This document shows, in pieces, positions 39,101-51,946 of a stretch of DNA of 64,000 nt (the first letter of the stretch is position 1; each line of letters opens with the position of its first letter). Location of the stretch: positions 17,540,001-17,604,000 of the forward strand of contig NC_132971.1 in assembly GCF_047496725.1 (NCBI RefSeq). Reading direction: 5' to 3'. The notes beneath the pieces were generated by a model. That model was not told the DNA's origin. It saw only the letters and a list, made by a program, of their open reading frames with translations, and did not search any database. A program made the position numbers and the translations under genes. This stretch comes from Anoplolepis gracilipes. Lineage: Eukaryota > Arthropoda > Insecta > Hymenoptera > Formicidae.

Positions 39101-39456
39101 TGATCTACAGCGGTATGTACAGAAAGTGGTAAGCGCTTTATAACGACAACTAAATCTTGTACGTACAAACGAATCGAGTGGTATAAGAGATGACGTAGTG
39201 TTTTGGCTCACGAGCATCGAGCTTTGCCAAACTTTCTTCTTGGTTGAGAACAGAAATACAAGGAAGACAAAGTTCAGTGCTTCCTGAGAGTTACTCGTTC
39301 CGGTCGTTTGCACACATAATAGATCTGCTGATAGGTTCATTATAGCAGAATTTGTGCTTACAAGTGGTTTTTACAGTTCAACTGTGAAATTTTTGGTTTA
39401 AGAGAAATCAACCATTTTTATACTAGAGTGAGAGAATATATACATACATACATATA

Positions 39457-39491
<35 letters not shown>

Positions 39492-41341
39492 TATAGAAAA
39501 TATTAATTTGTAATAACTATAATGAGACAGTCAAAACTTTTAGTTGGAAAGAGAAAAATTATCGTAACTTCTTGACCTAATAAATTGCAAAAATGGATCT
39601 GACTTATTCATTTTATTTTTTATATATTGACCGACTTTGGCAAATGTCGCGAAAATTGTTACGCGTTTTATTCTCTAAAAAAAATGGAATTTATCACCAC
39701 AAAAAAGCGAAACATTTTCAACTGCAATTCGAGAATTACGAATGGATTGTGGCGATACACGTATTCACGAGTTAAAAATCCTCGCTATCGTGCAGTTTTT
39801 CATAAATTCGACGGTAAACGATTTCGTGTGTACATACGCATTGATACATGTAAAATGCGTGTGAAACGCGATACTCGAGAATATAAACATCACAGCATCA
39901 CACCTATAACAACCAAAGTGCATCGGAGTGGCGACGCAATCTGACTTTTACTAACACGTATTATATCAATCGATTATACAGATACAGCTGGTACATTTAC
40001 GTTACGGATGTGGGAAAAAATGTCGCTCATTCGTGCCATGACGCGGTCGCTTTGAATCCGGAGGGAAGCCCGGCGGCACTATGAGTGACGAAAAAGTGCA
40101 CGTGGCAGCTGATTGTATAAATACTGTAGGTTGATCGCGACTGTAACGCAATAATCGTTTTCTGTGTTGAGAGTTTTAAATGCATCACGATATTGTATTT
40201 TCATGACGTTACATAAGAGATAAAAGAGATTTTCATTCAATGGCCACTTATTTACAATGACTATATATAGTTAATTGAATAGTTATGTAGAACTAAAAAG
40301 AAGCAATCTTTTACTAAGAGATAAAAGCTTACATTTTTTTATATTTTGTAAATTTTTGTTTTATTTAAAATACGCTTTAATTAAATTTTAATCGGAAAGA
40401 TATATATGATAATGTGGAATAATTAGAAGGTTACAAAGTTCGTTATTTTTTATTGGAAAAAATTCTCCAAAAATGTAGATAAAAAGAAATTTAGGAGAAA
40501 ATATATCTTATGTGAGATAATTAATTCCAGCATTAATTAAAAAATTATATTCAAGAATGCCGAAAATGTCAAACTGTATTACATTTTTTTATAAGCTAAA
40601 GAGATTATCGAATGCATTTCAAATTCTATGAATTTTTCACACTTATGTATACAAAGCAGCACTCGTGCAATATCGAATACGATAATGTATTCGTCGAAAT
40701 AAATGTTCAGATCACATGAAGAAAAATTGGTGCAAAACATTAACGCATCTTTCTATCGTGTGACGATATGTTTATATGGGAAATCACAAATTTACATTAC
40801 GCAGAAAGATTTGCATAGATTCGAGAAATCATGTTCAATCCCAGCATTGCAGTGAATAAATCACGATTCGCCAAAGTAATGAGGCTGTTATATTTACATA
40901 TACTAGAGGAAACGACAAGAGAGAGATTGAATATCGCGTAAAAGGCCGTTACAGCGTTTATATAACATAAAAGTTATTCGCTCACATTTAGCAACTTTTA
41001 ATGGCTCGTAGCGCAGACGCTGTATAAACGATATCATTGAAGAAAACTTGTGCGACACTAGAAATAAATTGATCTGAAGCATACATTCGTTTTAAAAGCA
41101 TCTATTCATGAAATTGTATGCGCATGAACGATATTAATAAATAATATGATAAGAAAGATAAGTTAAAAATGCTTAATTTAAATGTAAAGAATTAAATATA
41201 ATACTATGTTTAATAATTTTTAATAATATTTTTAATCATTTTTTTTATAATAAATTTTATGATCTATGTGGATCTTATTTTTCTTCAAAAAAGATAATAA
41301 AGATATCGCTCTGTTAATTTTAATTTTTTAATTTTGCATAT

Positions 41342-41373
<32 letters not shown>

Positions 41374-41769
41374 ATATATTAAATTTCAAATTAAAGTTCT
41401 ATTATATCTTATTGTTCTACGTTCTATATCAATTCTTCGATAAGAATATGTGAATAAATTTTATATTTAGAATTGACGTTTCTCTTGGAGAAATTATTAT
41501 CTAGAAACTGAATTATAAAATATTGTACATGTATTGTAAATAGAAAAGTTTCTAATTTTAATTTAATTAATTTAATATTAATAAATAGTATTAGGCTCTT
41601 ATTAATACATTATTGATATAAATCAATGGAAATTTGAAAATTTTATGATTTTTGCTAAAGTTAATGCATTAAGAACGATTTTACAAATTTTAAGAATGAT
41701 TTTCTAAATATATTTTTTCTTCTAATTTTTTAAATAGCCAGTTTTGAAAACTGCCTCAATATTTTTGTT
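32943..41769. other. Gene-poor intergenic region
   Basis: AT-rich with (TA)n at 36090-36137 and 39454-39489. CpG-richer patches occur at 33230-33440, 34000-34330, 34780-34990 and 39960-40130, none with a recognisable domain. A hairpin with 15-16-bp arms (TCTAAAAGATGTC / GACATCTCTTTTAGA) lies at about 34633-34691. The longest ORF in the window (38882-39340, minus, 152 codons) is here, has no recognised family and lacks supporting structure. I cannot exclude that the region is intron of an off-window gene. Confidence 0.45.
33519..33700 (+). mobile_element. Possible remnant of a pogo/Tigger-like element (left end only)
   Basis: CAGTGGGAGCTCGATTTATC, preceded by TA, resembles CAGTG...CTCG-type ends of pogo/Tigger elements (family knowledge). 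A related stretch (CCAATTAATCG) follows, but I did not find a matching inverted right end. The right boundary given is arbitrary. Confidence 0.3.
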
Positions 41770-42029
41770 GAAAGTGAACTTGAAATATACTGCAAATAAA
41801 AAGAATTTCAGATTGACTCTTGATAGCGCAGACTGACTTCTATGTCTGACTATACATCGATATTTTTCACTAGATTAGTTCAAAATAATATTTTTAATGA
41901 GAAAAGATCCAATTTTAAACTAATCTAGTGAAAAATATCAATGTATAGCCAGACATAGAAGTCAGTCTGCGCTATCAAGAGTCAATCTGAAATGCTTTCT
42001 ATTTGCAGTATATTTCAAGTTCACTTTCC
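41770..42029. mobile_element. Foldback element with 110-bp arms and 39-bp loop
   Basis: The arm 41770-41880 (GAAAGTGAACTTGAAATATA onward, including TGATAGCGCAGACTGACTTC) pairs with 41920-42029 with only a few mismatches. No ORF. Either arm transcribed through would give a long double-stranded RNA hairpin. Confidence 0.85.
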
Positions 42030-42704
42030 AGACTTCAAGCATGTATCAATCTCTACATACGAAGTTCTTACCTCCGAGCAATATCAAATGAAAATTTGAT
42101 AGACATGTATGTGGACGAGAATGTATGTATATAAGTTATCGAAAATTTCGTGCACAATACGTCACTTCGTACTGAACTACTACTTGGCCGTTATCTGGTA
42201 GATGACAGAAACCCTCTGTCATTCGAGCGTTACCGCGGGGCGCGAATTATCGGCGTGTCACGCATATCTCGGACGTAACAGGCGAAATTGCGACGGGGTA
42301 CCGGACGTCGCAGGATTCCGCTGAGCTTTCACTTTCGACACGCTTATAGCGAGCTATCGTGTTAGTTTTACGGGCATCCATACCACCCATACCCAATAAT
42401 GCGGTTTATCACTCCCGCGAGAATCCCGCACTTTCCACGAACGGAGTCGTTGGCAATTTCCAGATCATTCTTGAACGCTCTTTATAAAATGCACCGCGTA
42501 AAATGGCTTAAAATATCGTCGAGAGGAAAAATCTGTTTAGAGATTGCGGTTTGTGGCTCCATAGATATATATCGCGCACGTCTTGTAAATAGTTATAAAG
42601 TATTTAATCCACTGAAATTTAGTTTCCTTTTTTTGATAATAATTTAGTTTCTTTTTTCTATCTCGTATTTTATCTATTTAAAAAACTATTACTTTTAATT
42701 GAAA
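42030..42704. other. CpG-rich patch and spacer
   Basis: Bases of about 42180-42560 are clearly richer in GC and CpG than the surroundings. An 82-codon ORF at 42399-42647 shows no recognisable family. It could be a regulatory element or an unrecognised exon; nothing decides. Confidence 0.35.
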
Positions 42705-42706
42705 TA

Positions 42707-43244
42707 TTAGGTAGTCGAAAAAGTATTGAGCCTTTTTAAGTCAAAATTGAGACAATTGTATTTTATATTTTAAAAGAACTTTCTTAAACCATTTTTTTCC
42801 CTTATATTTAGTTCCTTAGCGATGTTATTATGGCTGCTTACATGCCGGTCTTGCTCAACTTTTGCCGTAATTTCATCAACTTTTTTTTTTTTTTTTTAAA
42901 TTTCCAGAACAAAAGTGACTGAACCATCTTTTGGCTGTTGCTTTTGATAACATATCTTGACCATAAACAGCACAAATTTTTTCACAGGTCTGCGCAGCAT
43001 TTGTGCCTTTATCAAAATAAAATTGTAAAATATAGCAAATTTTTACAGAAATTTCACTCATCTTCGAGGCGCACTAAATTAAGTCTGAATAAACGAAATT
43101 CAACAGTGTTTGTACATCTAATACTGTCAAATGTCAGCTTTTAATTGACGCTAAGTATGACCTGATGCGACTTATATTACCTAAGATATGTAACTTTAAA
43201 GCCATCTAGTGAGAAAAGGGCTCAATACTTTTTCGACTACCTAA
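42707..43244 (-). mobile_element. Internally deleted mariner-family transposon
   Basis: Both ends carry the inverted repeat TTAGGTAGTCGAAAAAGTAT (about 26-30 bp), each flanked by the TA target duplication typical of Tc1/mariner (42705-42706 and 43245-43246). The minus strand encodes the start of a mariner transposase from 43061, with the helix-turn-helix part NAAQTCEKICAVYG and RWFSHFCSG. It frameshifts at a T-run near 42880-42897 and resumes with a piece reading EQDRHVSSHN. The rest of the transposase, including the DDD catalytic residues, is deleted. At 538 bp the copy cannot be autonomous, but its ends look intact. Confidence 0.93.
42798..43061 (-). pseudogene. Truncated, frameshifted mariner transposase N-terminus
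   Basis: The minus-strand ORF starts at 43061 and runs 61 codons to a stop at 42876. It covers the first DNA-binding helix-turn-helix region (YFDKGTNAAQTCEKICAVYG). A homopolymer A-run on the coding strand, read as Lys-Lys-Lys, throws it out of frame. A second frame (VDEITAKVEQDRHVSSHN) continues the known transposase order to a stop near 42769. No catalytic domain remains, so it is not a functional transposase. Confidence 0.88.
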
Positions 43245-43246
43245 TA

Positions 43247-44477
43247 TTAATGTAATAAGATATATAAGGAATATTTGATGATGATATCTATTTAACGTTT
43301 TTATTCAAAAATATGGAATGGATTTTAAAGTATAGAGAGAGTGCAAATGATAACTGTGAACTATCATGAATATTCTCTTATCCGGCTAGTTATCGTAGAT
43401 ATTGGACACTATGTATCACGGATTTTCGAGATGAAAGATAGTCGTTTACTTAACGACGTATGAAATTTGAATATGTATCGGATTATCGGAAGACATGCGC
43501 TCCAGTCAATGCTTCCAGATACAGGACGCGATACATGTCGTGCTGAATTCGCGCAGCTTTGGATGATTGTTTAACGAGAAGCACGACGAGTTAATCCGCT
43601 GGCTTGAAACTTATTAACGGGATAATATTGTACACACGCGAGGCAATAATGCGCCATATATACCGAACGATACGACGGGTCGTGCATTTTCGGGGGAAAT
43701 TATTTAGATTGCTGCCAAACTCGGCTTGACACCAATTATCGCGTAGATCATTAGCTCACGCATATTAATCTTTGTTACAGCCGTATATCTCATCGCTTCG
43801 CTTAGTGCTACACACATACAAAATGCGCTGTAATAAATTTATGAACTGACGAAGGGATTATATATAACGCGTGCGTTCTACACAGAGAAAGGGAAAAGTG
43901 AATGTGAATTGCTCAAATAATTACGGGTTCACCCGGACTTCAATTACATCCCGTTTCGCTGAATTCCGAGGTTATATAATTTTAACCAAAGCCATGTATC
44001 TCGATATTAAGTGTTGATTTATATATCAAGGAAGATATACTATTCGGATAATCAATAGAAAGCGACACAGAATTACACTATCTCTATTTCCTTCCCTTTT
44101 TACTGTAAACAAATCATTATTTTACAACGATAAAAGAAAAGTATACTTGGGATATTAAATCTAAATACTTGTAAACAATCGAAAATTGCAATATTGATTC
44201 CCGAATTCTCTGTGCAATTAGATATCTGTGCTTTCATAACAAATATGCGGCTCGAGAGAAATAGTAAATTTATAAAACAAATATGTATAAAATAATTGTA
44301 TTGATAAATTATTGCCAAATTGCATTAAGAACATTAAGAATTTTAGTCAGACTCTTGAAGAAACATTTATTTTCCCATCGATTTAGTATCGAAGAATTTT
44401 AGGTCTGGAACCGTAAATAACGAAGCTCTTTATGGAATTCGAATTAGATCTGAATCTATAGACATGTATGTATGTAC

Positions 44478-44519
<42 letters not shown>

Positions 44520-45866
44520 CACTATGTGACAAGATAACATTTTATGATGAAAGATACCTCGTATTACTTGGCTGCCAAGATAATTTAGTACGTGAAAATA
44601 CAACGAATCATGAAATCCGAACGGTTTCAAAACGAGGTTTTAAAACGTCAGTAGGAAGACTGACGATAAGTCCCGGGAACACGTACTGTAGTTTGAAAAA
44701 CTTTGTTTTTTACACAGTAACGTTCACAAGAACTTTCTTTATGGTATATCTTGCGATAAAATATATAAAATAATAAGCAGTGACCGTAAACGATAGTGTA
44801 AAATTTAGTAAATAATTTTCTAAACTGCGACTGATTAATTAATACCAATTATTCCAATTAATTAATCTTTTCTATACAATTCATTCTATTGATATTATTA
44901 GCGTTATTATAATATATTATTTACGCCTGTCTCAAACATTGTTCCTTGGTTCATTAGTCAGTACATAATTATCTTGCAATTAATTGAATTATGTGCAAAA
45001 AATATCATTCTTGATGAATAAATTAACAAAATTTAATCGTTTAATTAAATTAAACTAAAATAAAAATTAAACTAAAATAAAACTAACTATTCTGTTAGTC
45101 CATTTTGTTTAAAATATAAAAAGCAAACAAATTCTACGGCAATTTATAATTACGATAATTAAGCATTTTGATAATAAATAATTAATTCACTTTGGTTAAA
45201 AGGCGTTTTCAAAGCAAGTACATACATTAAACGGCTGTTAGAAGGTATACATGACATGAAATATATATGCTGCATATGTTACACAATATATATTTCCTAT
45301 ATATATCCCGTATACATATTCCGTTTGCACCCGCATTCGAATATCACGTTACGCATTGTTTAGCATCATTCCTGAATGTAACTGGCTATACAATAGTAAT
45401 TACCTTTCATGCAAACTCCCATAGACAAAGTCACGTTCATAATCAATAGCTTTGACTGCAACAAGTAGACATATACAAGTCAGTTAAAAACGAGAACGGT
45501 AACTTTCGTTCCAATTTACTCGAGGATCGTTACTATACGGGCAATCTACTTCCGAAACAGTAATAGCCGTGCACATCTCGATTGTTGAATTGTCACATCT
45601 GGCCGACTACGTGTAGCCTTTTCTACTCGCCGAGTAACGTTCCAATCATTGTCTCGTACAAATTTGTGCCTACAAATTGCGAGAAACAAAATAAAAAGAT
45701 TTTTGTCTATTTAAATTATTCTATAAATCGCTATTATTAATTTTAATAGCAGACTTTTTTCAAAAAAAATTATATCTTTATTTTAGTAAACTTATCACTT
45801 ATCGCGTATCTGGCGTTAAATATTAAAATTTTAATTTTACTTTTTAATCACATATTACACGTAATG
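43247..45866. other. Intergenic, no gene recognised
   Basis: A CpG-richer patch lies at about 43490-43960 and a (GA)n run at 44477-44513. The several short ORFs here are unconvincing and lack family features. Confidence 0.45.
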
Positions 45867-46004
45867 TTATTTGATCCAAAGGCTTTCTTTTAGATTTCTC
45901 TTTTTCACATTATCTCGTTTCTCTTTTATCATCATTAGTTAAACAATATTTATGCTCTATCTCGGCATAATTTTGTTTTCAAACATTTTCGAAGTCTCTT
46001 TTAA
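45867..46004. repeat. Direct repeat, copy 1 (partner 46384-46524)
   Basis: About 138 bp beginning TTATTTGATCCAAAGGCTTT match 46384-46524 at roughly 85-90 % identity by eye, same orientation, 517-520 bp apart. Both copies include TTTCTTTTAGATTTCTC and end GTCTCTTTTAA. Non-coding. It is a local duplication or two copies of an unrecognised repeat. Confidence 0.85.
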
Positions 46005-46383
46005 GTATTGTTTTAATATTCTTTTAATATTAGACGATTTTTTATAATTTTATTTAAATTTTATTCCTATTAATTTTATTTATTTATTTAAAAAATAAGT
46101 TTTCTTTTCAAAAATCTCGGAATATATATATATATATATTCTACCTGCTTTTTTTTATCAGAAAAATAATATTATTGTAAATCGTAAGCATAATCATGAT
46201 AAGTACCTCGTTTTGTATATTCTGCTTACGCTAAAACAAAGTGCAGTCCCTTCGTTGGAATTTAATGCATCGCTCTGTAAACTACAGATAAAATTCAACG
46301 ATTGCTGCGTAACAAAAAAATATAAATAAAAGTTGCTCCAAAACTTTCTGCATTCGCTTCATTCCGTGATAAAATTCATGCCT

Positions 46384-46524
46384 TTATTTGATCCAAAAGC
46401 TTTCTTTTAGATTTCTCCTTTTCACGTTATCTCGTTTCTCTTCTATCATCGTCATTAGTTAAGCGATATTTATGCTCTACCTCGGTATAATTTCGTTTTC
46501 AAACATTCCCGGGGTCTCTTTTAA
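46384..46524. repeat. Direct repeat, copy 2 (partner 45867-46004)
   Basis: The second copy has a small insertion (TCATCGTCAT versus TCATCAT) and is the more GC-rich; its AT positions are often C or G. It runs straight into a CpG-rich patch at 46525-46760 that copy 1 lacks. Confidence 0.85.
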
Positions 46525-48853
46525 AACATTCTCCGTCCGAGCAATTAAAATACGCACGGCCGCTACCGGATGGTCCTTTTTTACGGCTAACCGCTCGTCA
46601 TTATCACGATTCTGCCGAACGGCCGCCATCGTTCCGGTACCGACGTTAAGCCGCGTGCGAAAATGGCTTTTCTTTTCTCTCTCGCCCACTTTTCCCGACT
46701 TACTAATTAAATAAAGGGGTCGACAAGAGAAAGGAATCTTGCCTTGCCAGCCATAAGCGCGCACATGAAAAGAACTTAAATGAGGAAATATCTATGAAGG
46801 TCTTATGCTTCTTCTGCTTCTCGTTTCTCACATTTCTCCTCTATTATTCCCCTATTACTCTTTTTATCAGACAGATAAGTTCGTACTAATTCTTTCTAAT
46901 GCTTAAAATTCTCAAGTAATTGAATAGTTCAAGCCGTCCAAATTTTAGGATCAAATCTTAATCGCACAAATTATTCGAACTGTTCAAGTGACGATATATT
47001 GCGGAAATTAAAGCAATATATAAATATAAAAGCTTGCTGTTTTCCATTAGCAATGACAATTATTTTTGTTCACACTATTTAAGCAGTTGAATTTTCTATT
47101 TAATCGGATTTGATTGAACAGATTGATGATACATTGTCTGGTCTGAATCTAATTCATATCAAAAACTATTCATCTTTTTCTCTTATATATTCATAGTCTT
47201 CTAATTCAATGCATTACTCCTAATGTGTATATGTAATTTTAGTATATTACTTTACATGTCTCTGTAACAATATTGTGTTTTTTTCTCCCAATTTTAAATA
47301 AATTACTATTATCAAATTGTTTTCATAATTTTAATCTTTGCATAAAATACTTTTGGTTAATACAAAAAAATCACAATTTGGCATTTATACAAAAAAATCA
47401 CAAATATTTATCACGTAATCTTCATCAAATTTGTATCAAAAAATGATTTGAATAAAACAACGTTTCATGTGACAAATATCGAATTGTTATACAATCAAGT
47501 GTTCGATCGAGAAATAAAATTCACTTTCCAATAAAATTTCCTTTTCTCAATAAAATCTAATTTATATTCGTTTATACTATTCGCGCATCTGTGATCTGAA
47601 TCAATGAATTAGAATACTTGGAAAATTAGAATATCCGGAGAATTGAGGTAGGACGATCAGAGTCGTGCGAAATACGATTCGGAATAACATTCCTTGATCG
47701 AAATCATTATTATTCTTTTTTCTTTTAATCATTAATCGCGCGTGAAAATATCTATATTACTGCATCGAAGGAACGATGAGAGGGACGGTGTATGAATTGC
47801 GACGCATTTAATATTCATGCTATCTTCACTTAGTAAAGTGTGGAGCTTACTTAGAAGTAATATAAATGATAATTTGTGCCATTGTTCTTGCTTCGCGACC
47901 CTTACCAACTCGCAGAATTAACAATCATCAATATCGAATGAAGAATTTGCACGCAATTCTAAGTAATGCTTGAAGAAGAATATCATTTCGCTATGAAAAT
48001 TCATATATAAGGAATTAACTCGACGACAAAGAGTATATAAAAAAATATTGCCGCTGAAAACGCGAGATAATTTTCTACTCATTGTCACTAATTGTAAGTT
48101 TGTCTAGAATCTGAAATTGTGGGAAAACTTATTACTAAAGTATCTGTACGTTTGATTATGAAAAGTATCTAATTGCGCAAACTAGCATGGTAAATATAAA
48201 TAAACAGCAAATTTATATTGTCATTATTATCAAATTTAATTTATGCTATAATAAGTATACATATAAATTCTACATATTATGCTATTTATCATTTGATTTT
48301 TTTTTACGATATATCTGCTTAATTTAATTTTCAAAATATTATTTTTTTAAAACAGAGTAAAAAAAATAAACCAAGTTTACGTATCTATTTAAAAAAACTA
48401 TTTTGTAGAACAATATTATTTCAATTAAATAATATGGTAATATTTCTAAGTTTTATTTTTAGTTTTATTTTAATTAAAAGTTGTTATTCTATATTTTATT
48501 TTCAAATTCACAATTTTTTTCAAAACATAAAAATTTTAAAAAATAATAAATAATAATAAAGTATATATAATTTTCATCATGCAAATATAGAAAAGATATA
48601 TAAAAGAGAAATTTTTTTTAATATAAATTTAAATTTAATTATAGAGTTTATTAATTTTTAAAAAATAACACTTTAAATTTTTATTAAGATTAACAATTAA
48701 ATCATATATGTCCGTTACATTAAAAAAAAATTGTAGGTAACAAATTTATTGATAACAGCTATTTCTGGTTTTATAATGCTATTATATTATATGTATATAT
48801 ACTATATAGTTTGACGATTAACCAATATTATTTTAAATTGTTTAACTATTATA
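46525..48853. other. Intergenic, CpG-rich patch then AT-rich
   Basis: Bases 46525-46760 are CpG-rich, with ORFs open on both strands, so composition alone explains them. The rest is AT-rich without recognised features. Confidence 0.45.
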
Positions 48854-48854
48854 C

Positions 48855-48922
<68 letters not shown>
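48855..48922. repeat. (GA)n microsatellite
   Basis: About 68 bp of nearly pure GA. Long GA tracts bind GAGA-type factors in insects (family knowledge); no role here is shown. Confidence 0.95.
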
Positions 48923-48926
<4 letters not shown>

Positions 48927-50449
48927 ATGTAAGATAAAAGGAATAGAAAGATGACGATGACGTTCGAAAAGTTTCTTAAATAAAAAATATTCACATTGGA
49001 ACTTTATATTGTAATATTTTCGTATAAAGTACGTAGAGTAAATAAAGACACTTATGCATGTATAATTAAAATTAAACTATTAAATTTATTAAGAACTCGA
49101 TTGGCCCGTTACTGAGATCTAATAATCTATCAATAAGATACTTGCAACTAGATAGTTTGCGTATATGTCGACTTCATTTTTGCTGCGTGTAATTAAGTGT
49201 AAGACACTACGCGATCCTTGATATCAGAAATGTTTTGCAATGTTTACTTATAAAACAAACGTAAAAAAGAGAAATAGTTAAAATGTTATAAATTAAAGAA
49301 TTCGCAAGAACCGAAAGCCTTTATCAAATATCAAATGTTTCATAATCTGTTTCGTGCAAACCGCTATAAAATATGTTCTATTAATTATAAAATAAGTGAT
49401 AAAATACATTCTATCTTATAATTATGAAATGTATACCTATTATATCGTAAAGTTATATAATATAAATGATGTCGAATGTGTGTTTCCGTTTAATGCAGCA
49501 GAAATTAATTATTAGTTACTCGATTAATTGTTAATTACAAAATGCAAAATATATTCAAATACAAGATACGTTATCTGTTACCTGTGATAAAAAAACAGCC
49601 TTTAGATATAATAAAGTAATAAAAAAATAATAAAATATTATATTAGCAGTTCATAAATATAATGTTGCATGTTCGTAAATCTTAAGCCGTTCAATTTGCG
49701 AAGTCAGATAAGCTTAATGCATTGATCGCGGTCCGATCGAGAGATCAGGGGAGTATTAATTACATTCCTCTTAATTCAAAAGCCATTAAGGATCATCGCT
49801 GTAATCACGGTATTAACAGTAACCCTGGTATGTAGTCATATATTAGCTTTTCCAGAATGCCTCACGTGCCGTTGTGATCCAGCTCTTTTCTCCGTGAAAC
49901 AACTCTCTCTTTCTCTCTCTCTCTCTCTTTTTCTCTTTTGTCCTCAAATAATTCCTTCCAGTTTGGGCGAAGTTAATCCCGCAGGATCATATCGTATTAC
50001 TTTGCTTGAGCTTAAGGGAATGGCTCGGTGGACCCGGTGACAGTGGTATAGGAATATAGACAGAGAGAATCGAGGGGGAGGAGAGAAGCAAGAGGAGACG
50101 ATGAAGGAGGAGAGGGAGAAGCGAAGAGGGTAGGCAGCTGAGGGTGATGCGGCGGTGGAGAATTCCAGAAGATCCTCGCGGATTACGTACGTGATTGTAC
50201 GACAGTGACGTCACCGTGTGGCCATTGTTCTCGTTGTAATATACGAGCCGGAGTAATCCTCAAATTACGTTCCCGTAACGCGACGCTTCCGTCCATCCGT
50301 TTGCCGGCCGTACAGGTCACTCGCGTATATACAGGCGCACGATAATAGTTTCCTGCATAATAGTTTACTAATAACGCCTTCATTATCATATGGACCATCG
50401 TCGGATGCATCGCACGCATAGATCAACGTATTTGAACTTCTCTCCCTCG
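48923..50449. other. Intergenic; CpG/purine-rich patch at 49850-50420
   Basis: AT-rich to about 49850. Then a CT run (49907-49932), a purine-rich stretch (50058-50135) and CpG-rich sequence to 50420 containing a perfect TGACGTCA. No domain was recognised in the overlapping ORFs. It resembles a promoter-like or enhancer-like island more than an exon. Confidence 0.4.
50206..50213. promoter_or_regulatory. Perfect CRE-type palindrome TGACGTCA
   Basis: TGACGTCA matches the CREB/ATF consensus and lies in a CpG-rich patch. An 8-mer can occur by chance in 64 kb, so its role is unproven. Confidence 0.25.
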
Positions 50450-50482
50450 CTCTCTCTCCCCTCCCCCTCTCTCTTCTCCCTT

Positions 50483-50515
<33 letters not shown>

Positions 50516-50548
50516 CTATCTATCATCTATCTATCTCTATCTCTCTGA
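50450..50548. repeat. (CT)n and (TCTA)n microsatellite
   Basis: A CT-rich tract (about 50444-50497) runs into about eight TATC/TCTA units, with one interruption near 50523, and then more CT. Confidence 0.9.
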
Positions 50549-51885
50549 CACTTCATCTCTCCATACGTGACAATTCTTGTTCCGTTATCGTCTTGTACGG
50601 ACACGCATGAATCCGCGAAAATCCGCCTAAACGATTATGAGAAGGGTTGCCAGTTTAGCGCTTTAGTTTCGAATTTGCAATATGGCTTATAATGACCGGA
50701 GTACCAGCTTCTATATATGTTAATCTTTCAAACATTATTTAACTTTTATTGAACTTCTGTACTTTTGGTATCATGAATGAAAATTGAAGATCTGTTAGAA
50801 TGTGTTTATGTATAAGTATATTTCTCATCAAAGGAGAGTTTTTAATATTTTTTGATTCTATTTTAATTATAAGAAATGATATTGTTAATAACTTTACAAT
50901 CTATTCAATTTTGTGATGAAATAAAGATAAACATTAGATACAATATATTTTATATATACTTTTTTAATATAAAAGCAACTGCGACTTAAATTTTAAATTA
51001 ATTTGAAAACTATAGTGCAATCACTGTATTTTATTTCTGATTGAGTCTATTATTTCTAATAAATCTTTGTACTAAGTACTCTTTGAAGTTAATTGTAAAA
51101 GCTGTCTACAGAAAGGATTATATCAATCACGTAGAAAAGTGCTTGAAACATTGATTAATTGTCTACAGACTTTTATTTCCTTTTATTTTTTTTATTTCGT
51201 CAGTATAAGTGATTTGTTTCAGTGTTGTCTCTATAAGATCAATAATGTAATCTACGTCACAATCAAGGGCTTATTAATGAGTGTTTCATTAGAAAAAGTA
51301 ATTTTGCGAAAAGTGAAATCATGCATATATCGAATTTATAATAACAAAATCTTTTTCATTTTAGAGAGACTATGCCTAACTGTAGACAAATTGTCAACAA
51401 TAAAAATTGTTAATAATATATCAAAATCTTAATCTTAATCTTATGCTAATTTTAATTTCTTTTAAATAATATTTAAATTACCTTATATAATTTATATTAT
51501 ACATTATATTACTTTTTTTTATATTTATATTATTTATATTTATACTATATTATATTTTTATATAATTATACAATTATATTATTTGTATTATAATTTATTA
51601 TATGTAAGAGTTAATTAAATATCCTAATTTTTATTTTCACATGTCATTTTCAAAAAACTCATATATTCTTAACATGATGTAACGGCTGTGATAAAACGGG
51701 CCATTCTCGTTCGTGATTTTACCAGTCGATGCCCATCGGTGGCACGTATTCGGACAGCCGGTTGATGCGTAGGAGCACGCTTTGATAAATGCCGCATCAA
51801 AGCGTTTTACGTCAAGGCTAAATCGACATTTTCATCGAGAGCCACGCTATAGAGATCAGCTTTTATCATAAAAATTTGCGAATAT

Positions 51886-51946
<61 letters not shown>

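Noticed and set aside
39627..39944. 105-codon basic ORF
   Set aside because: No recognisable motif and it overlaps another open frame; probably chance.
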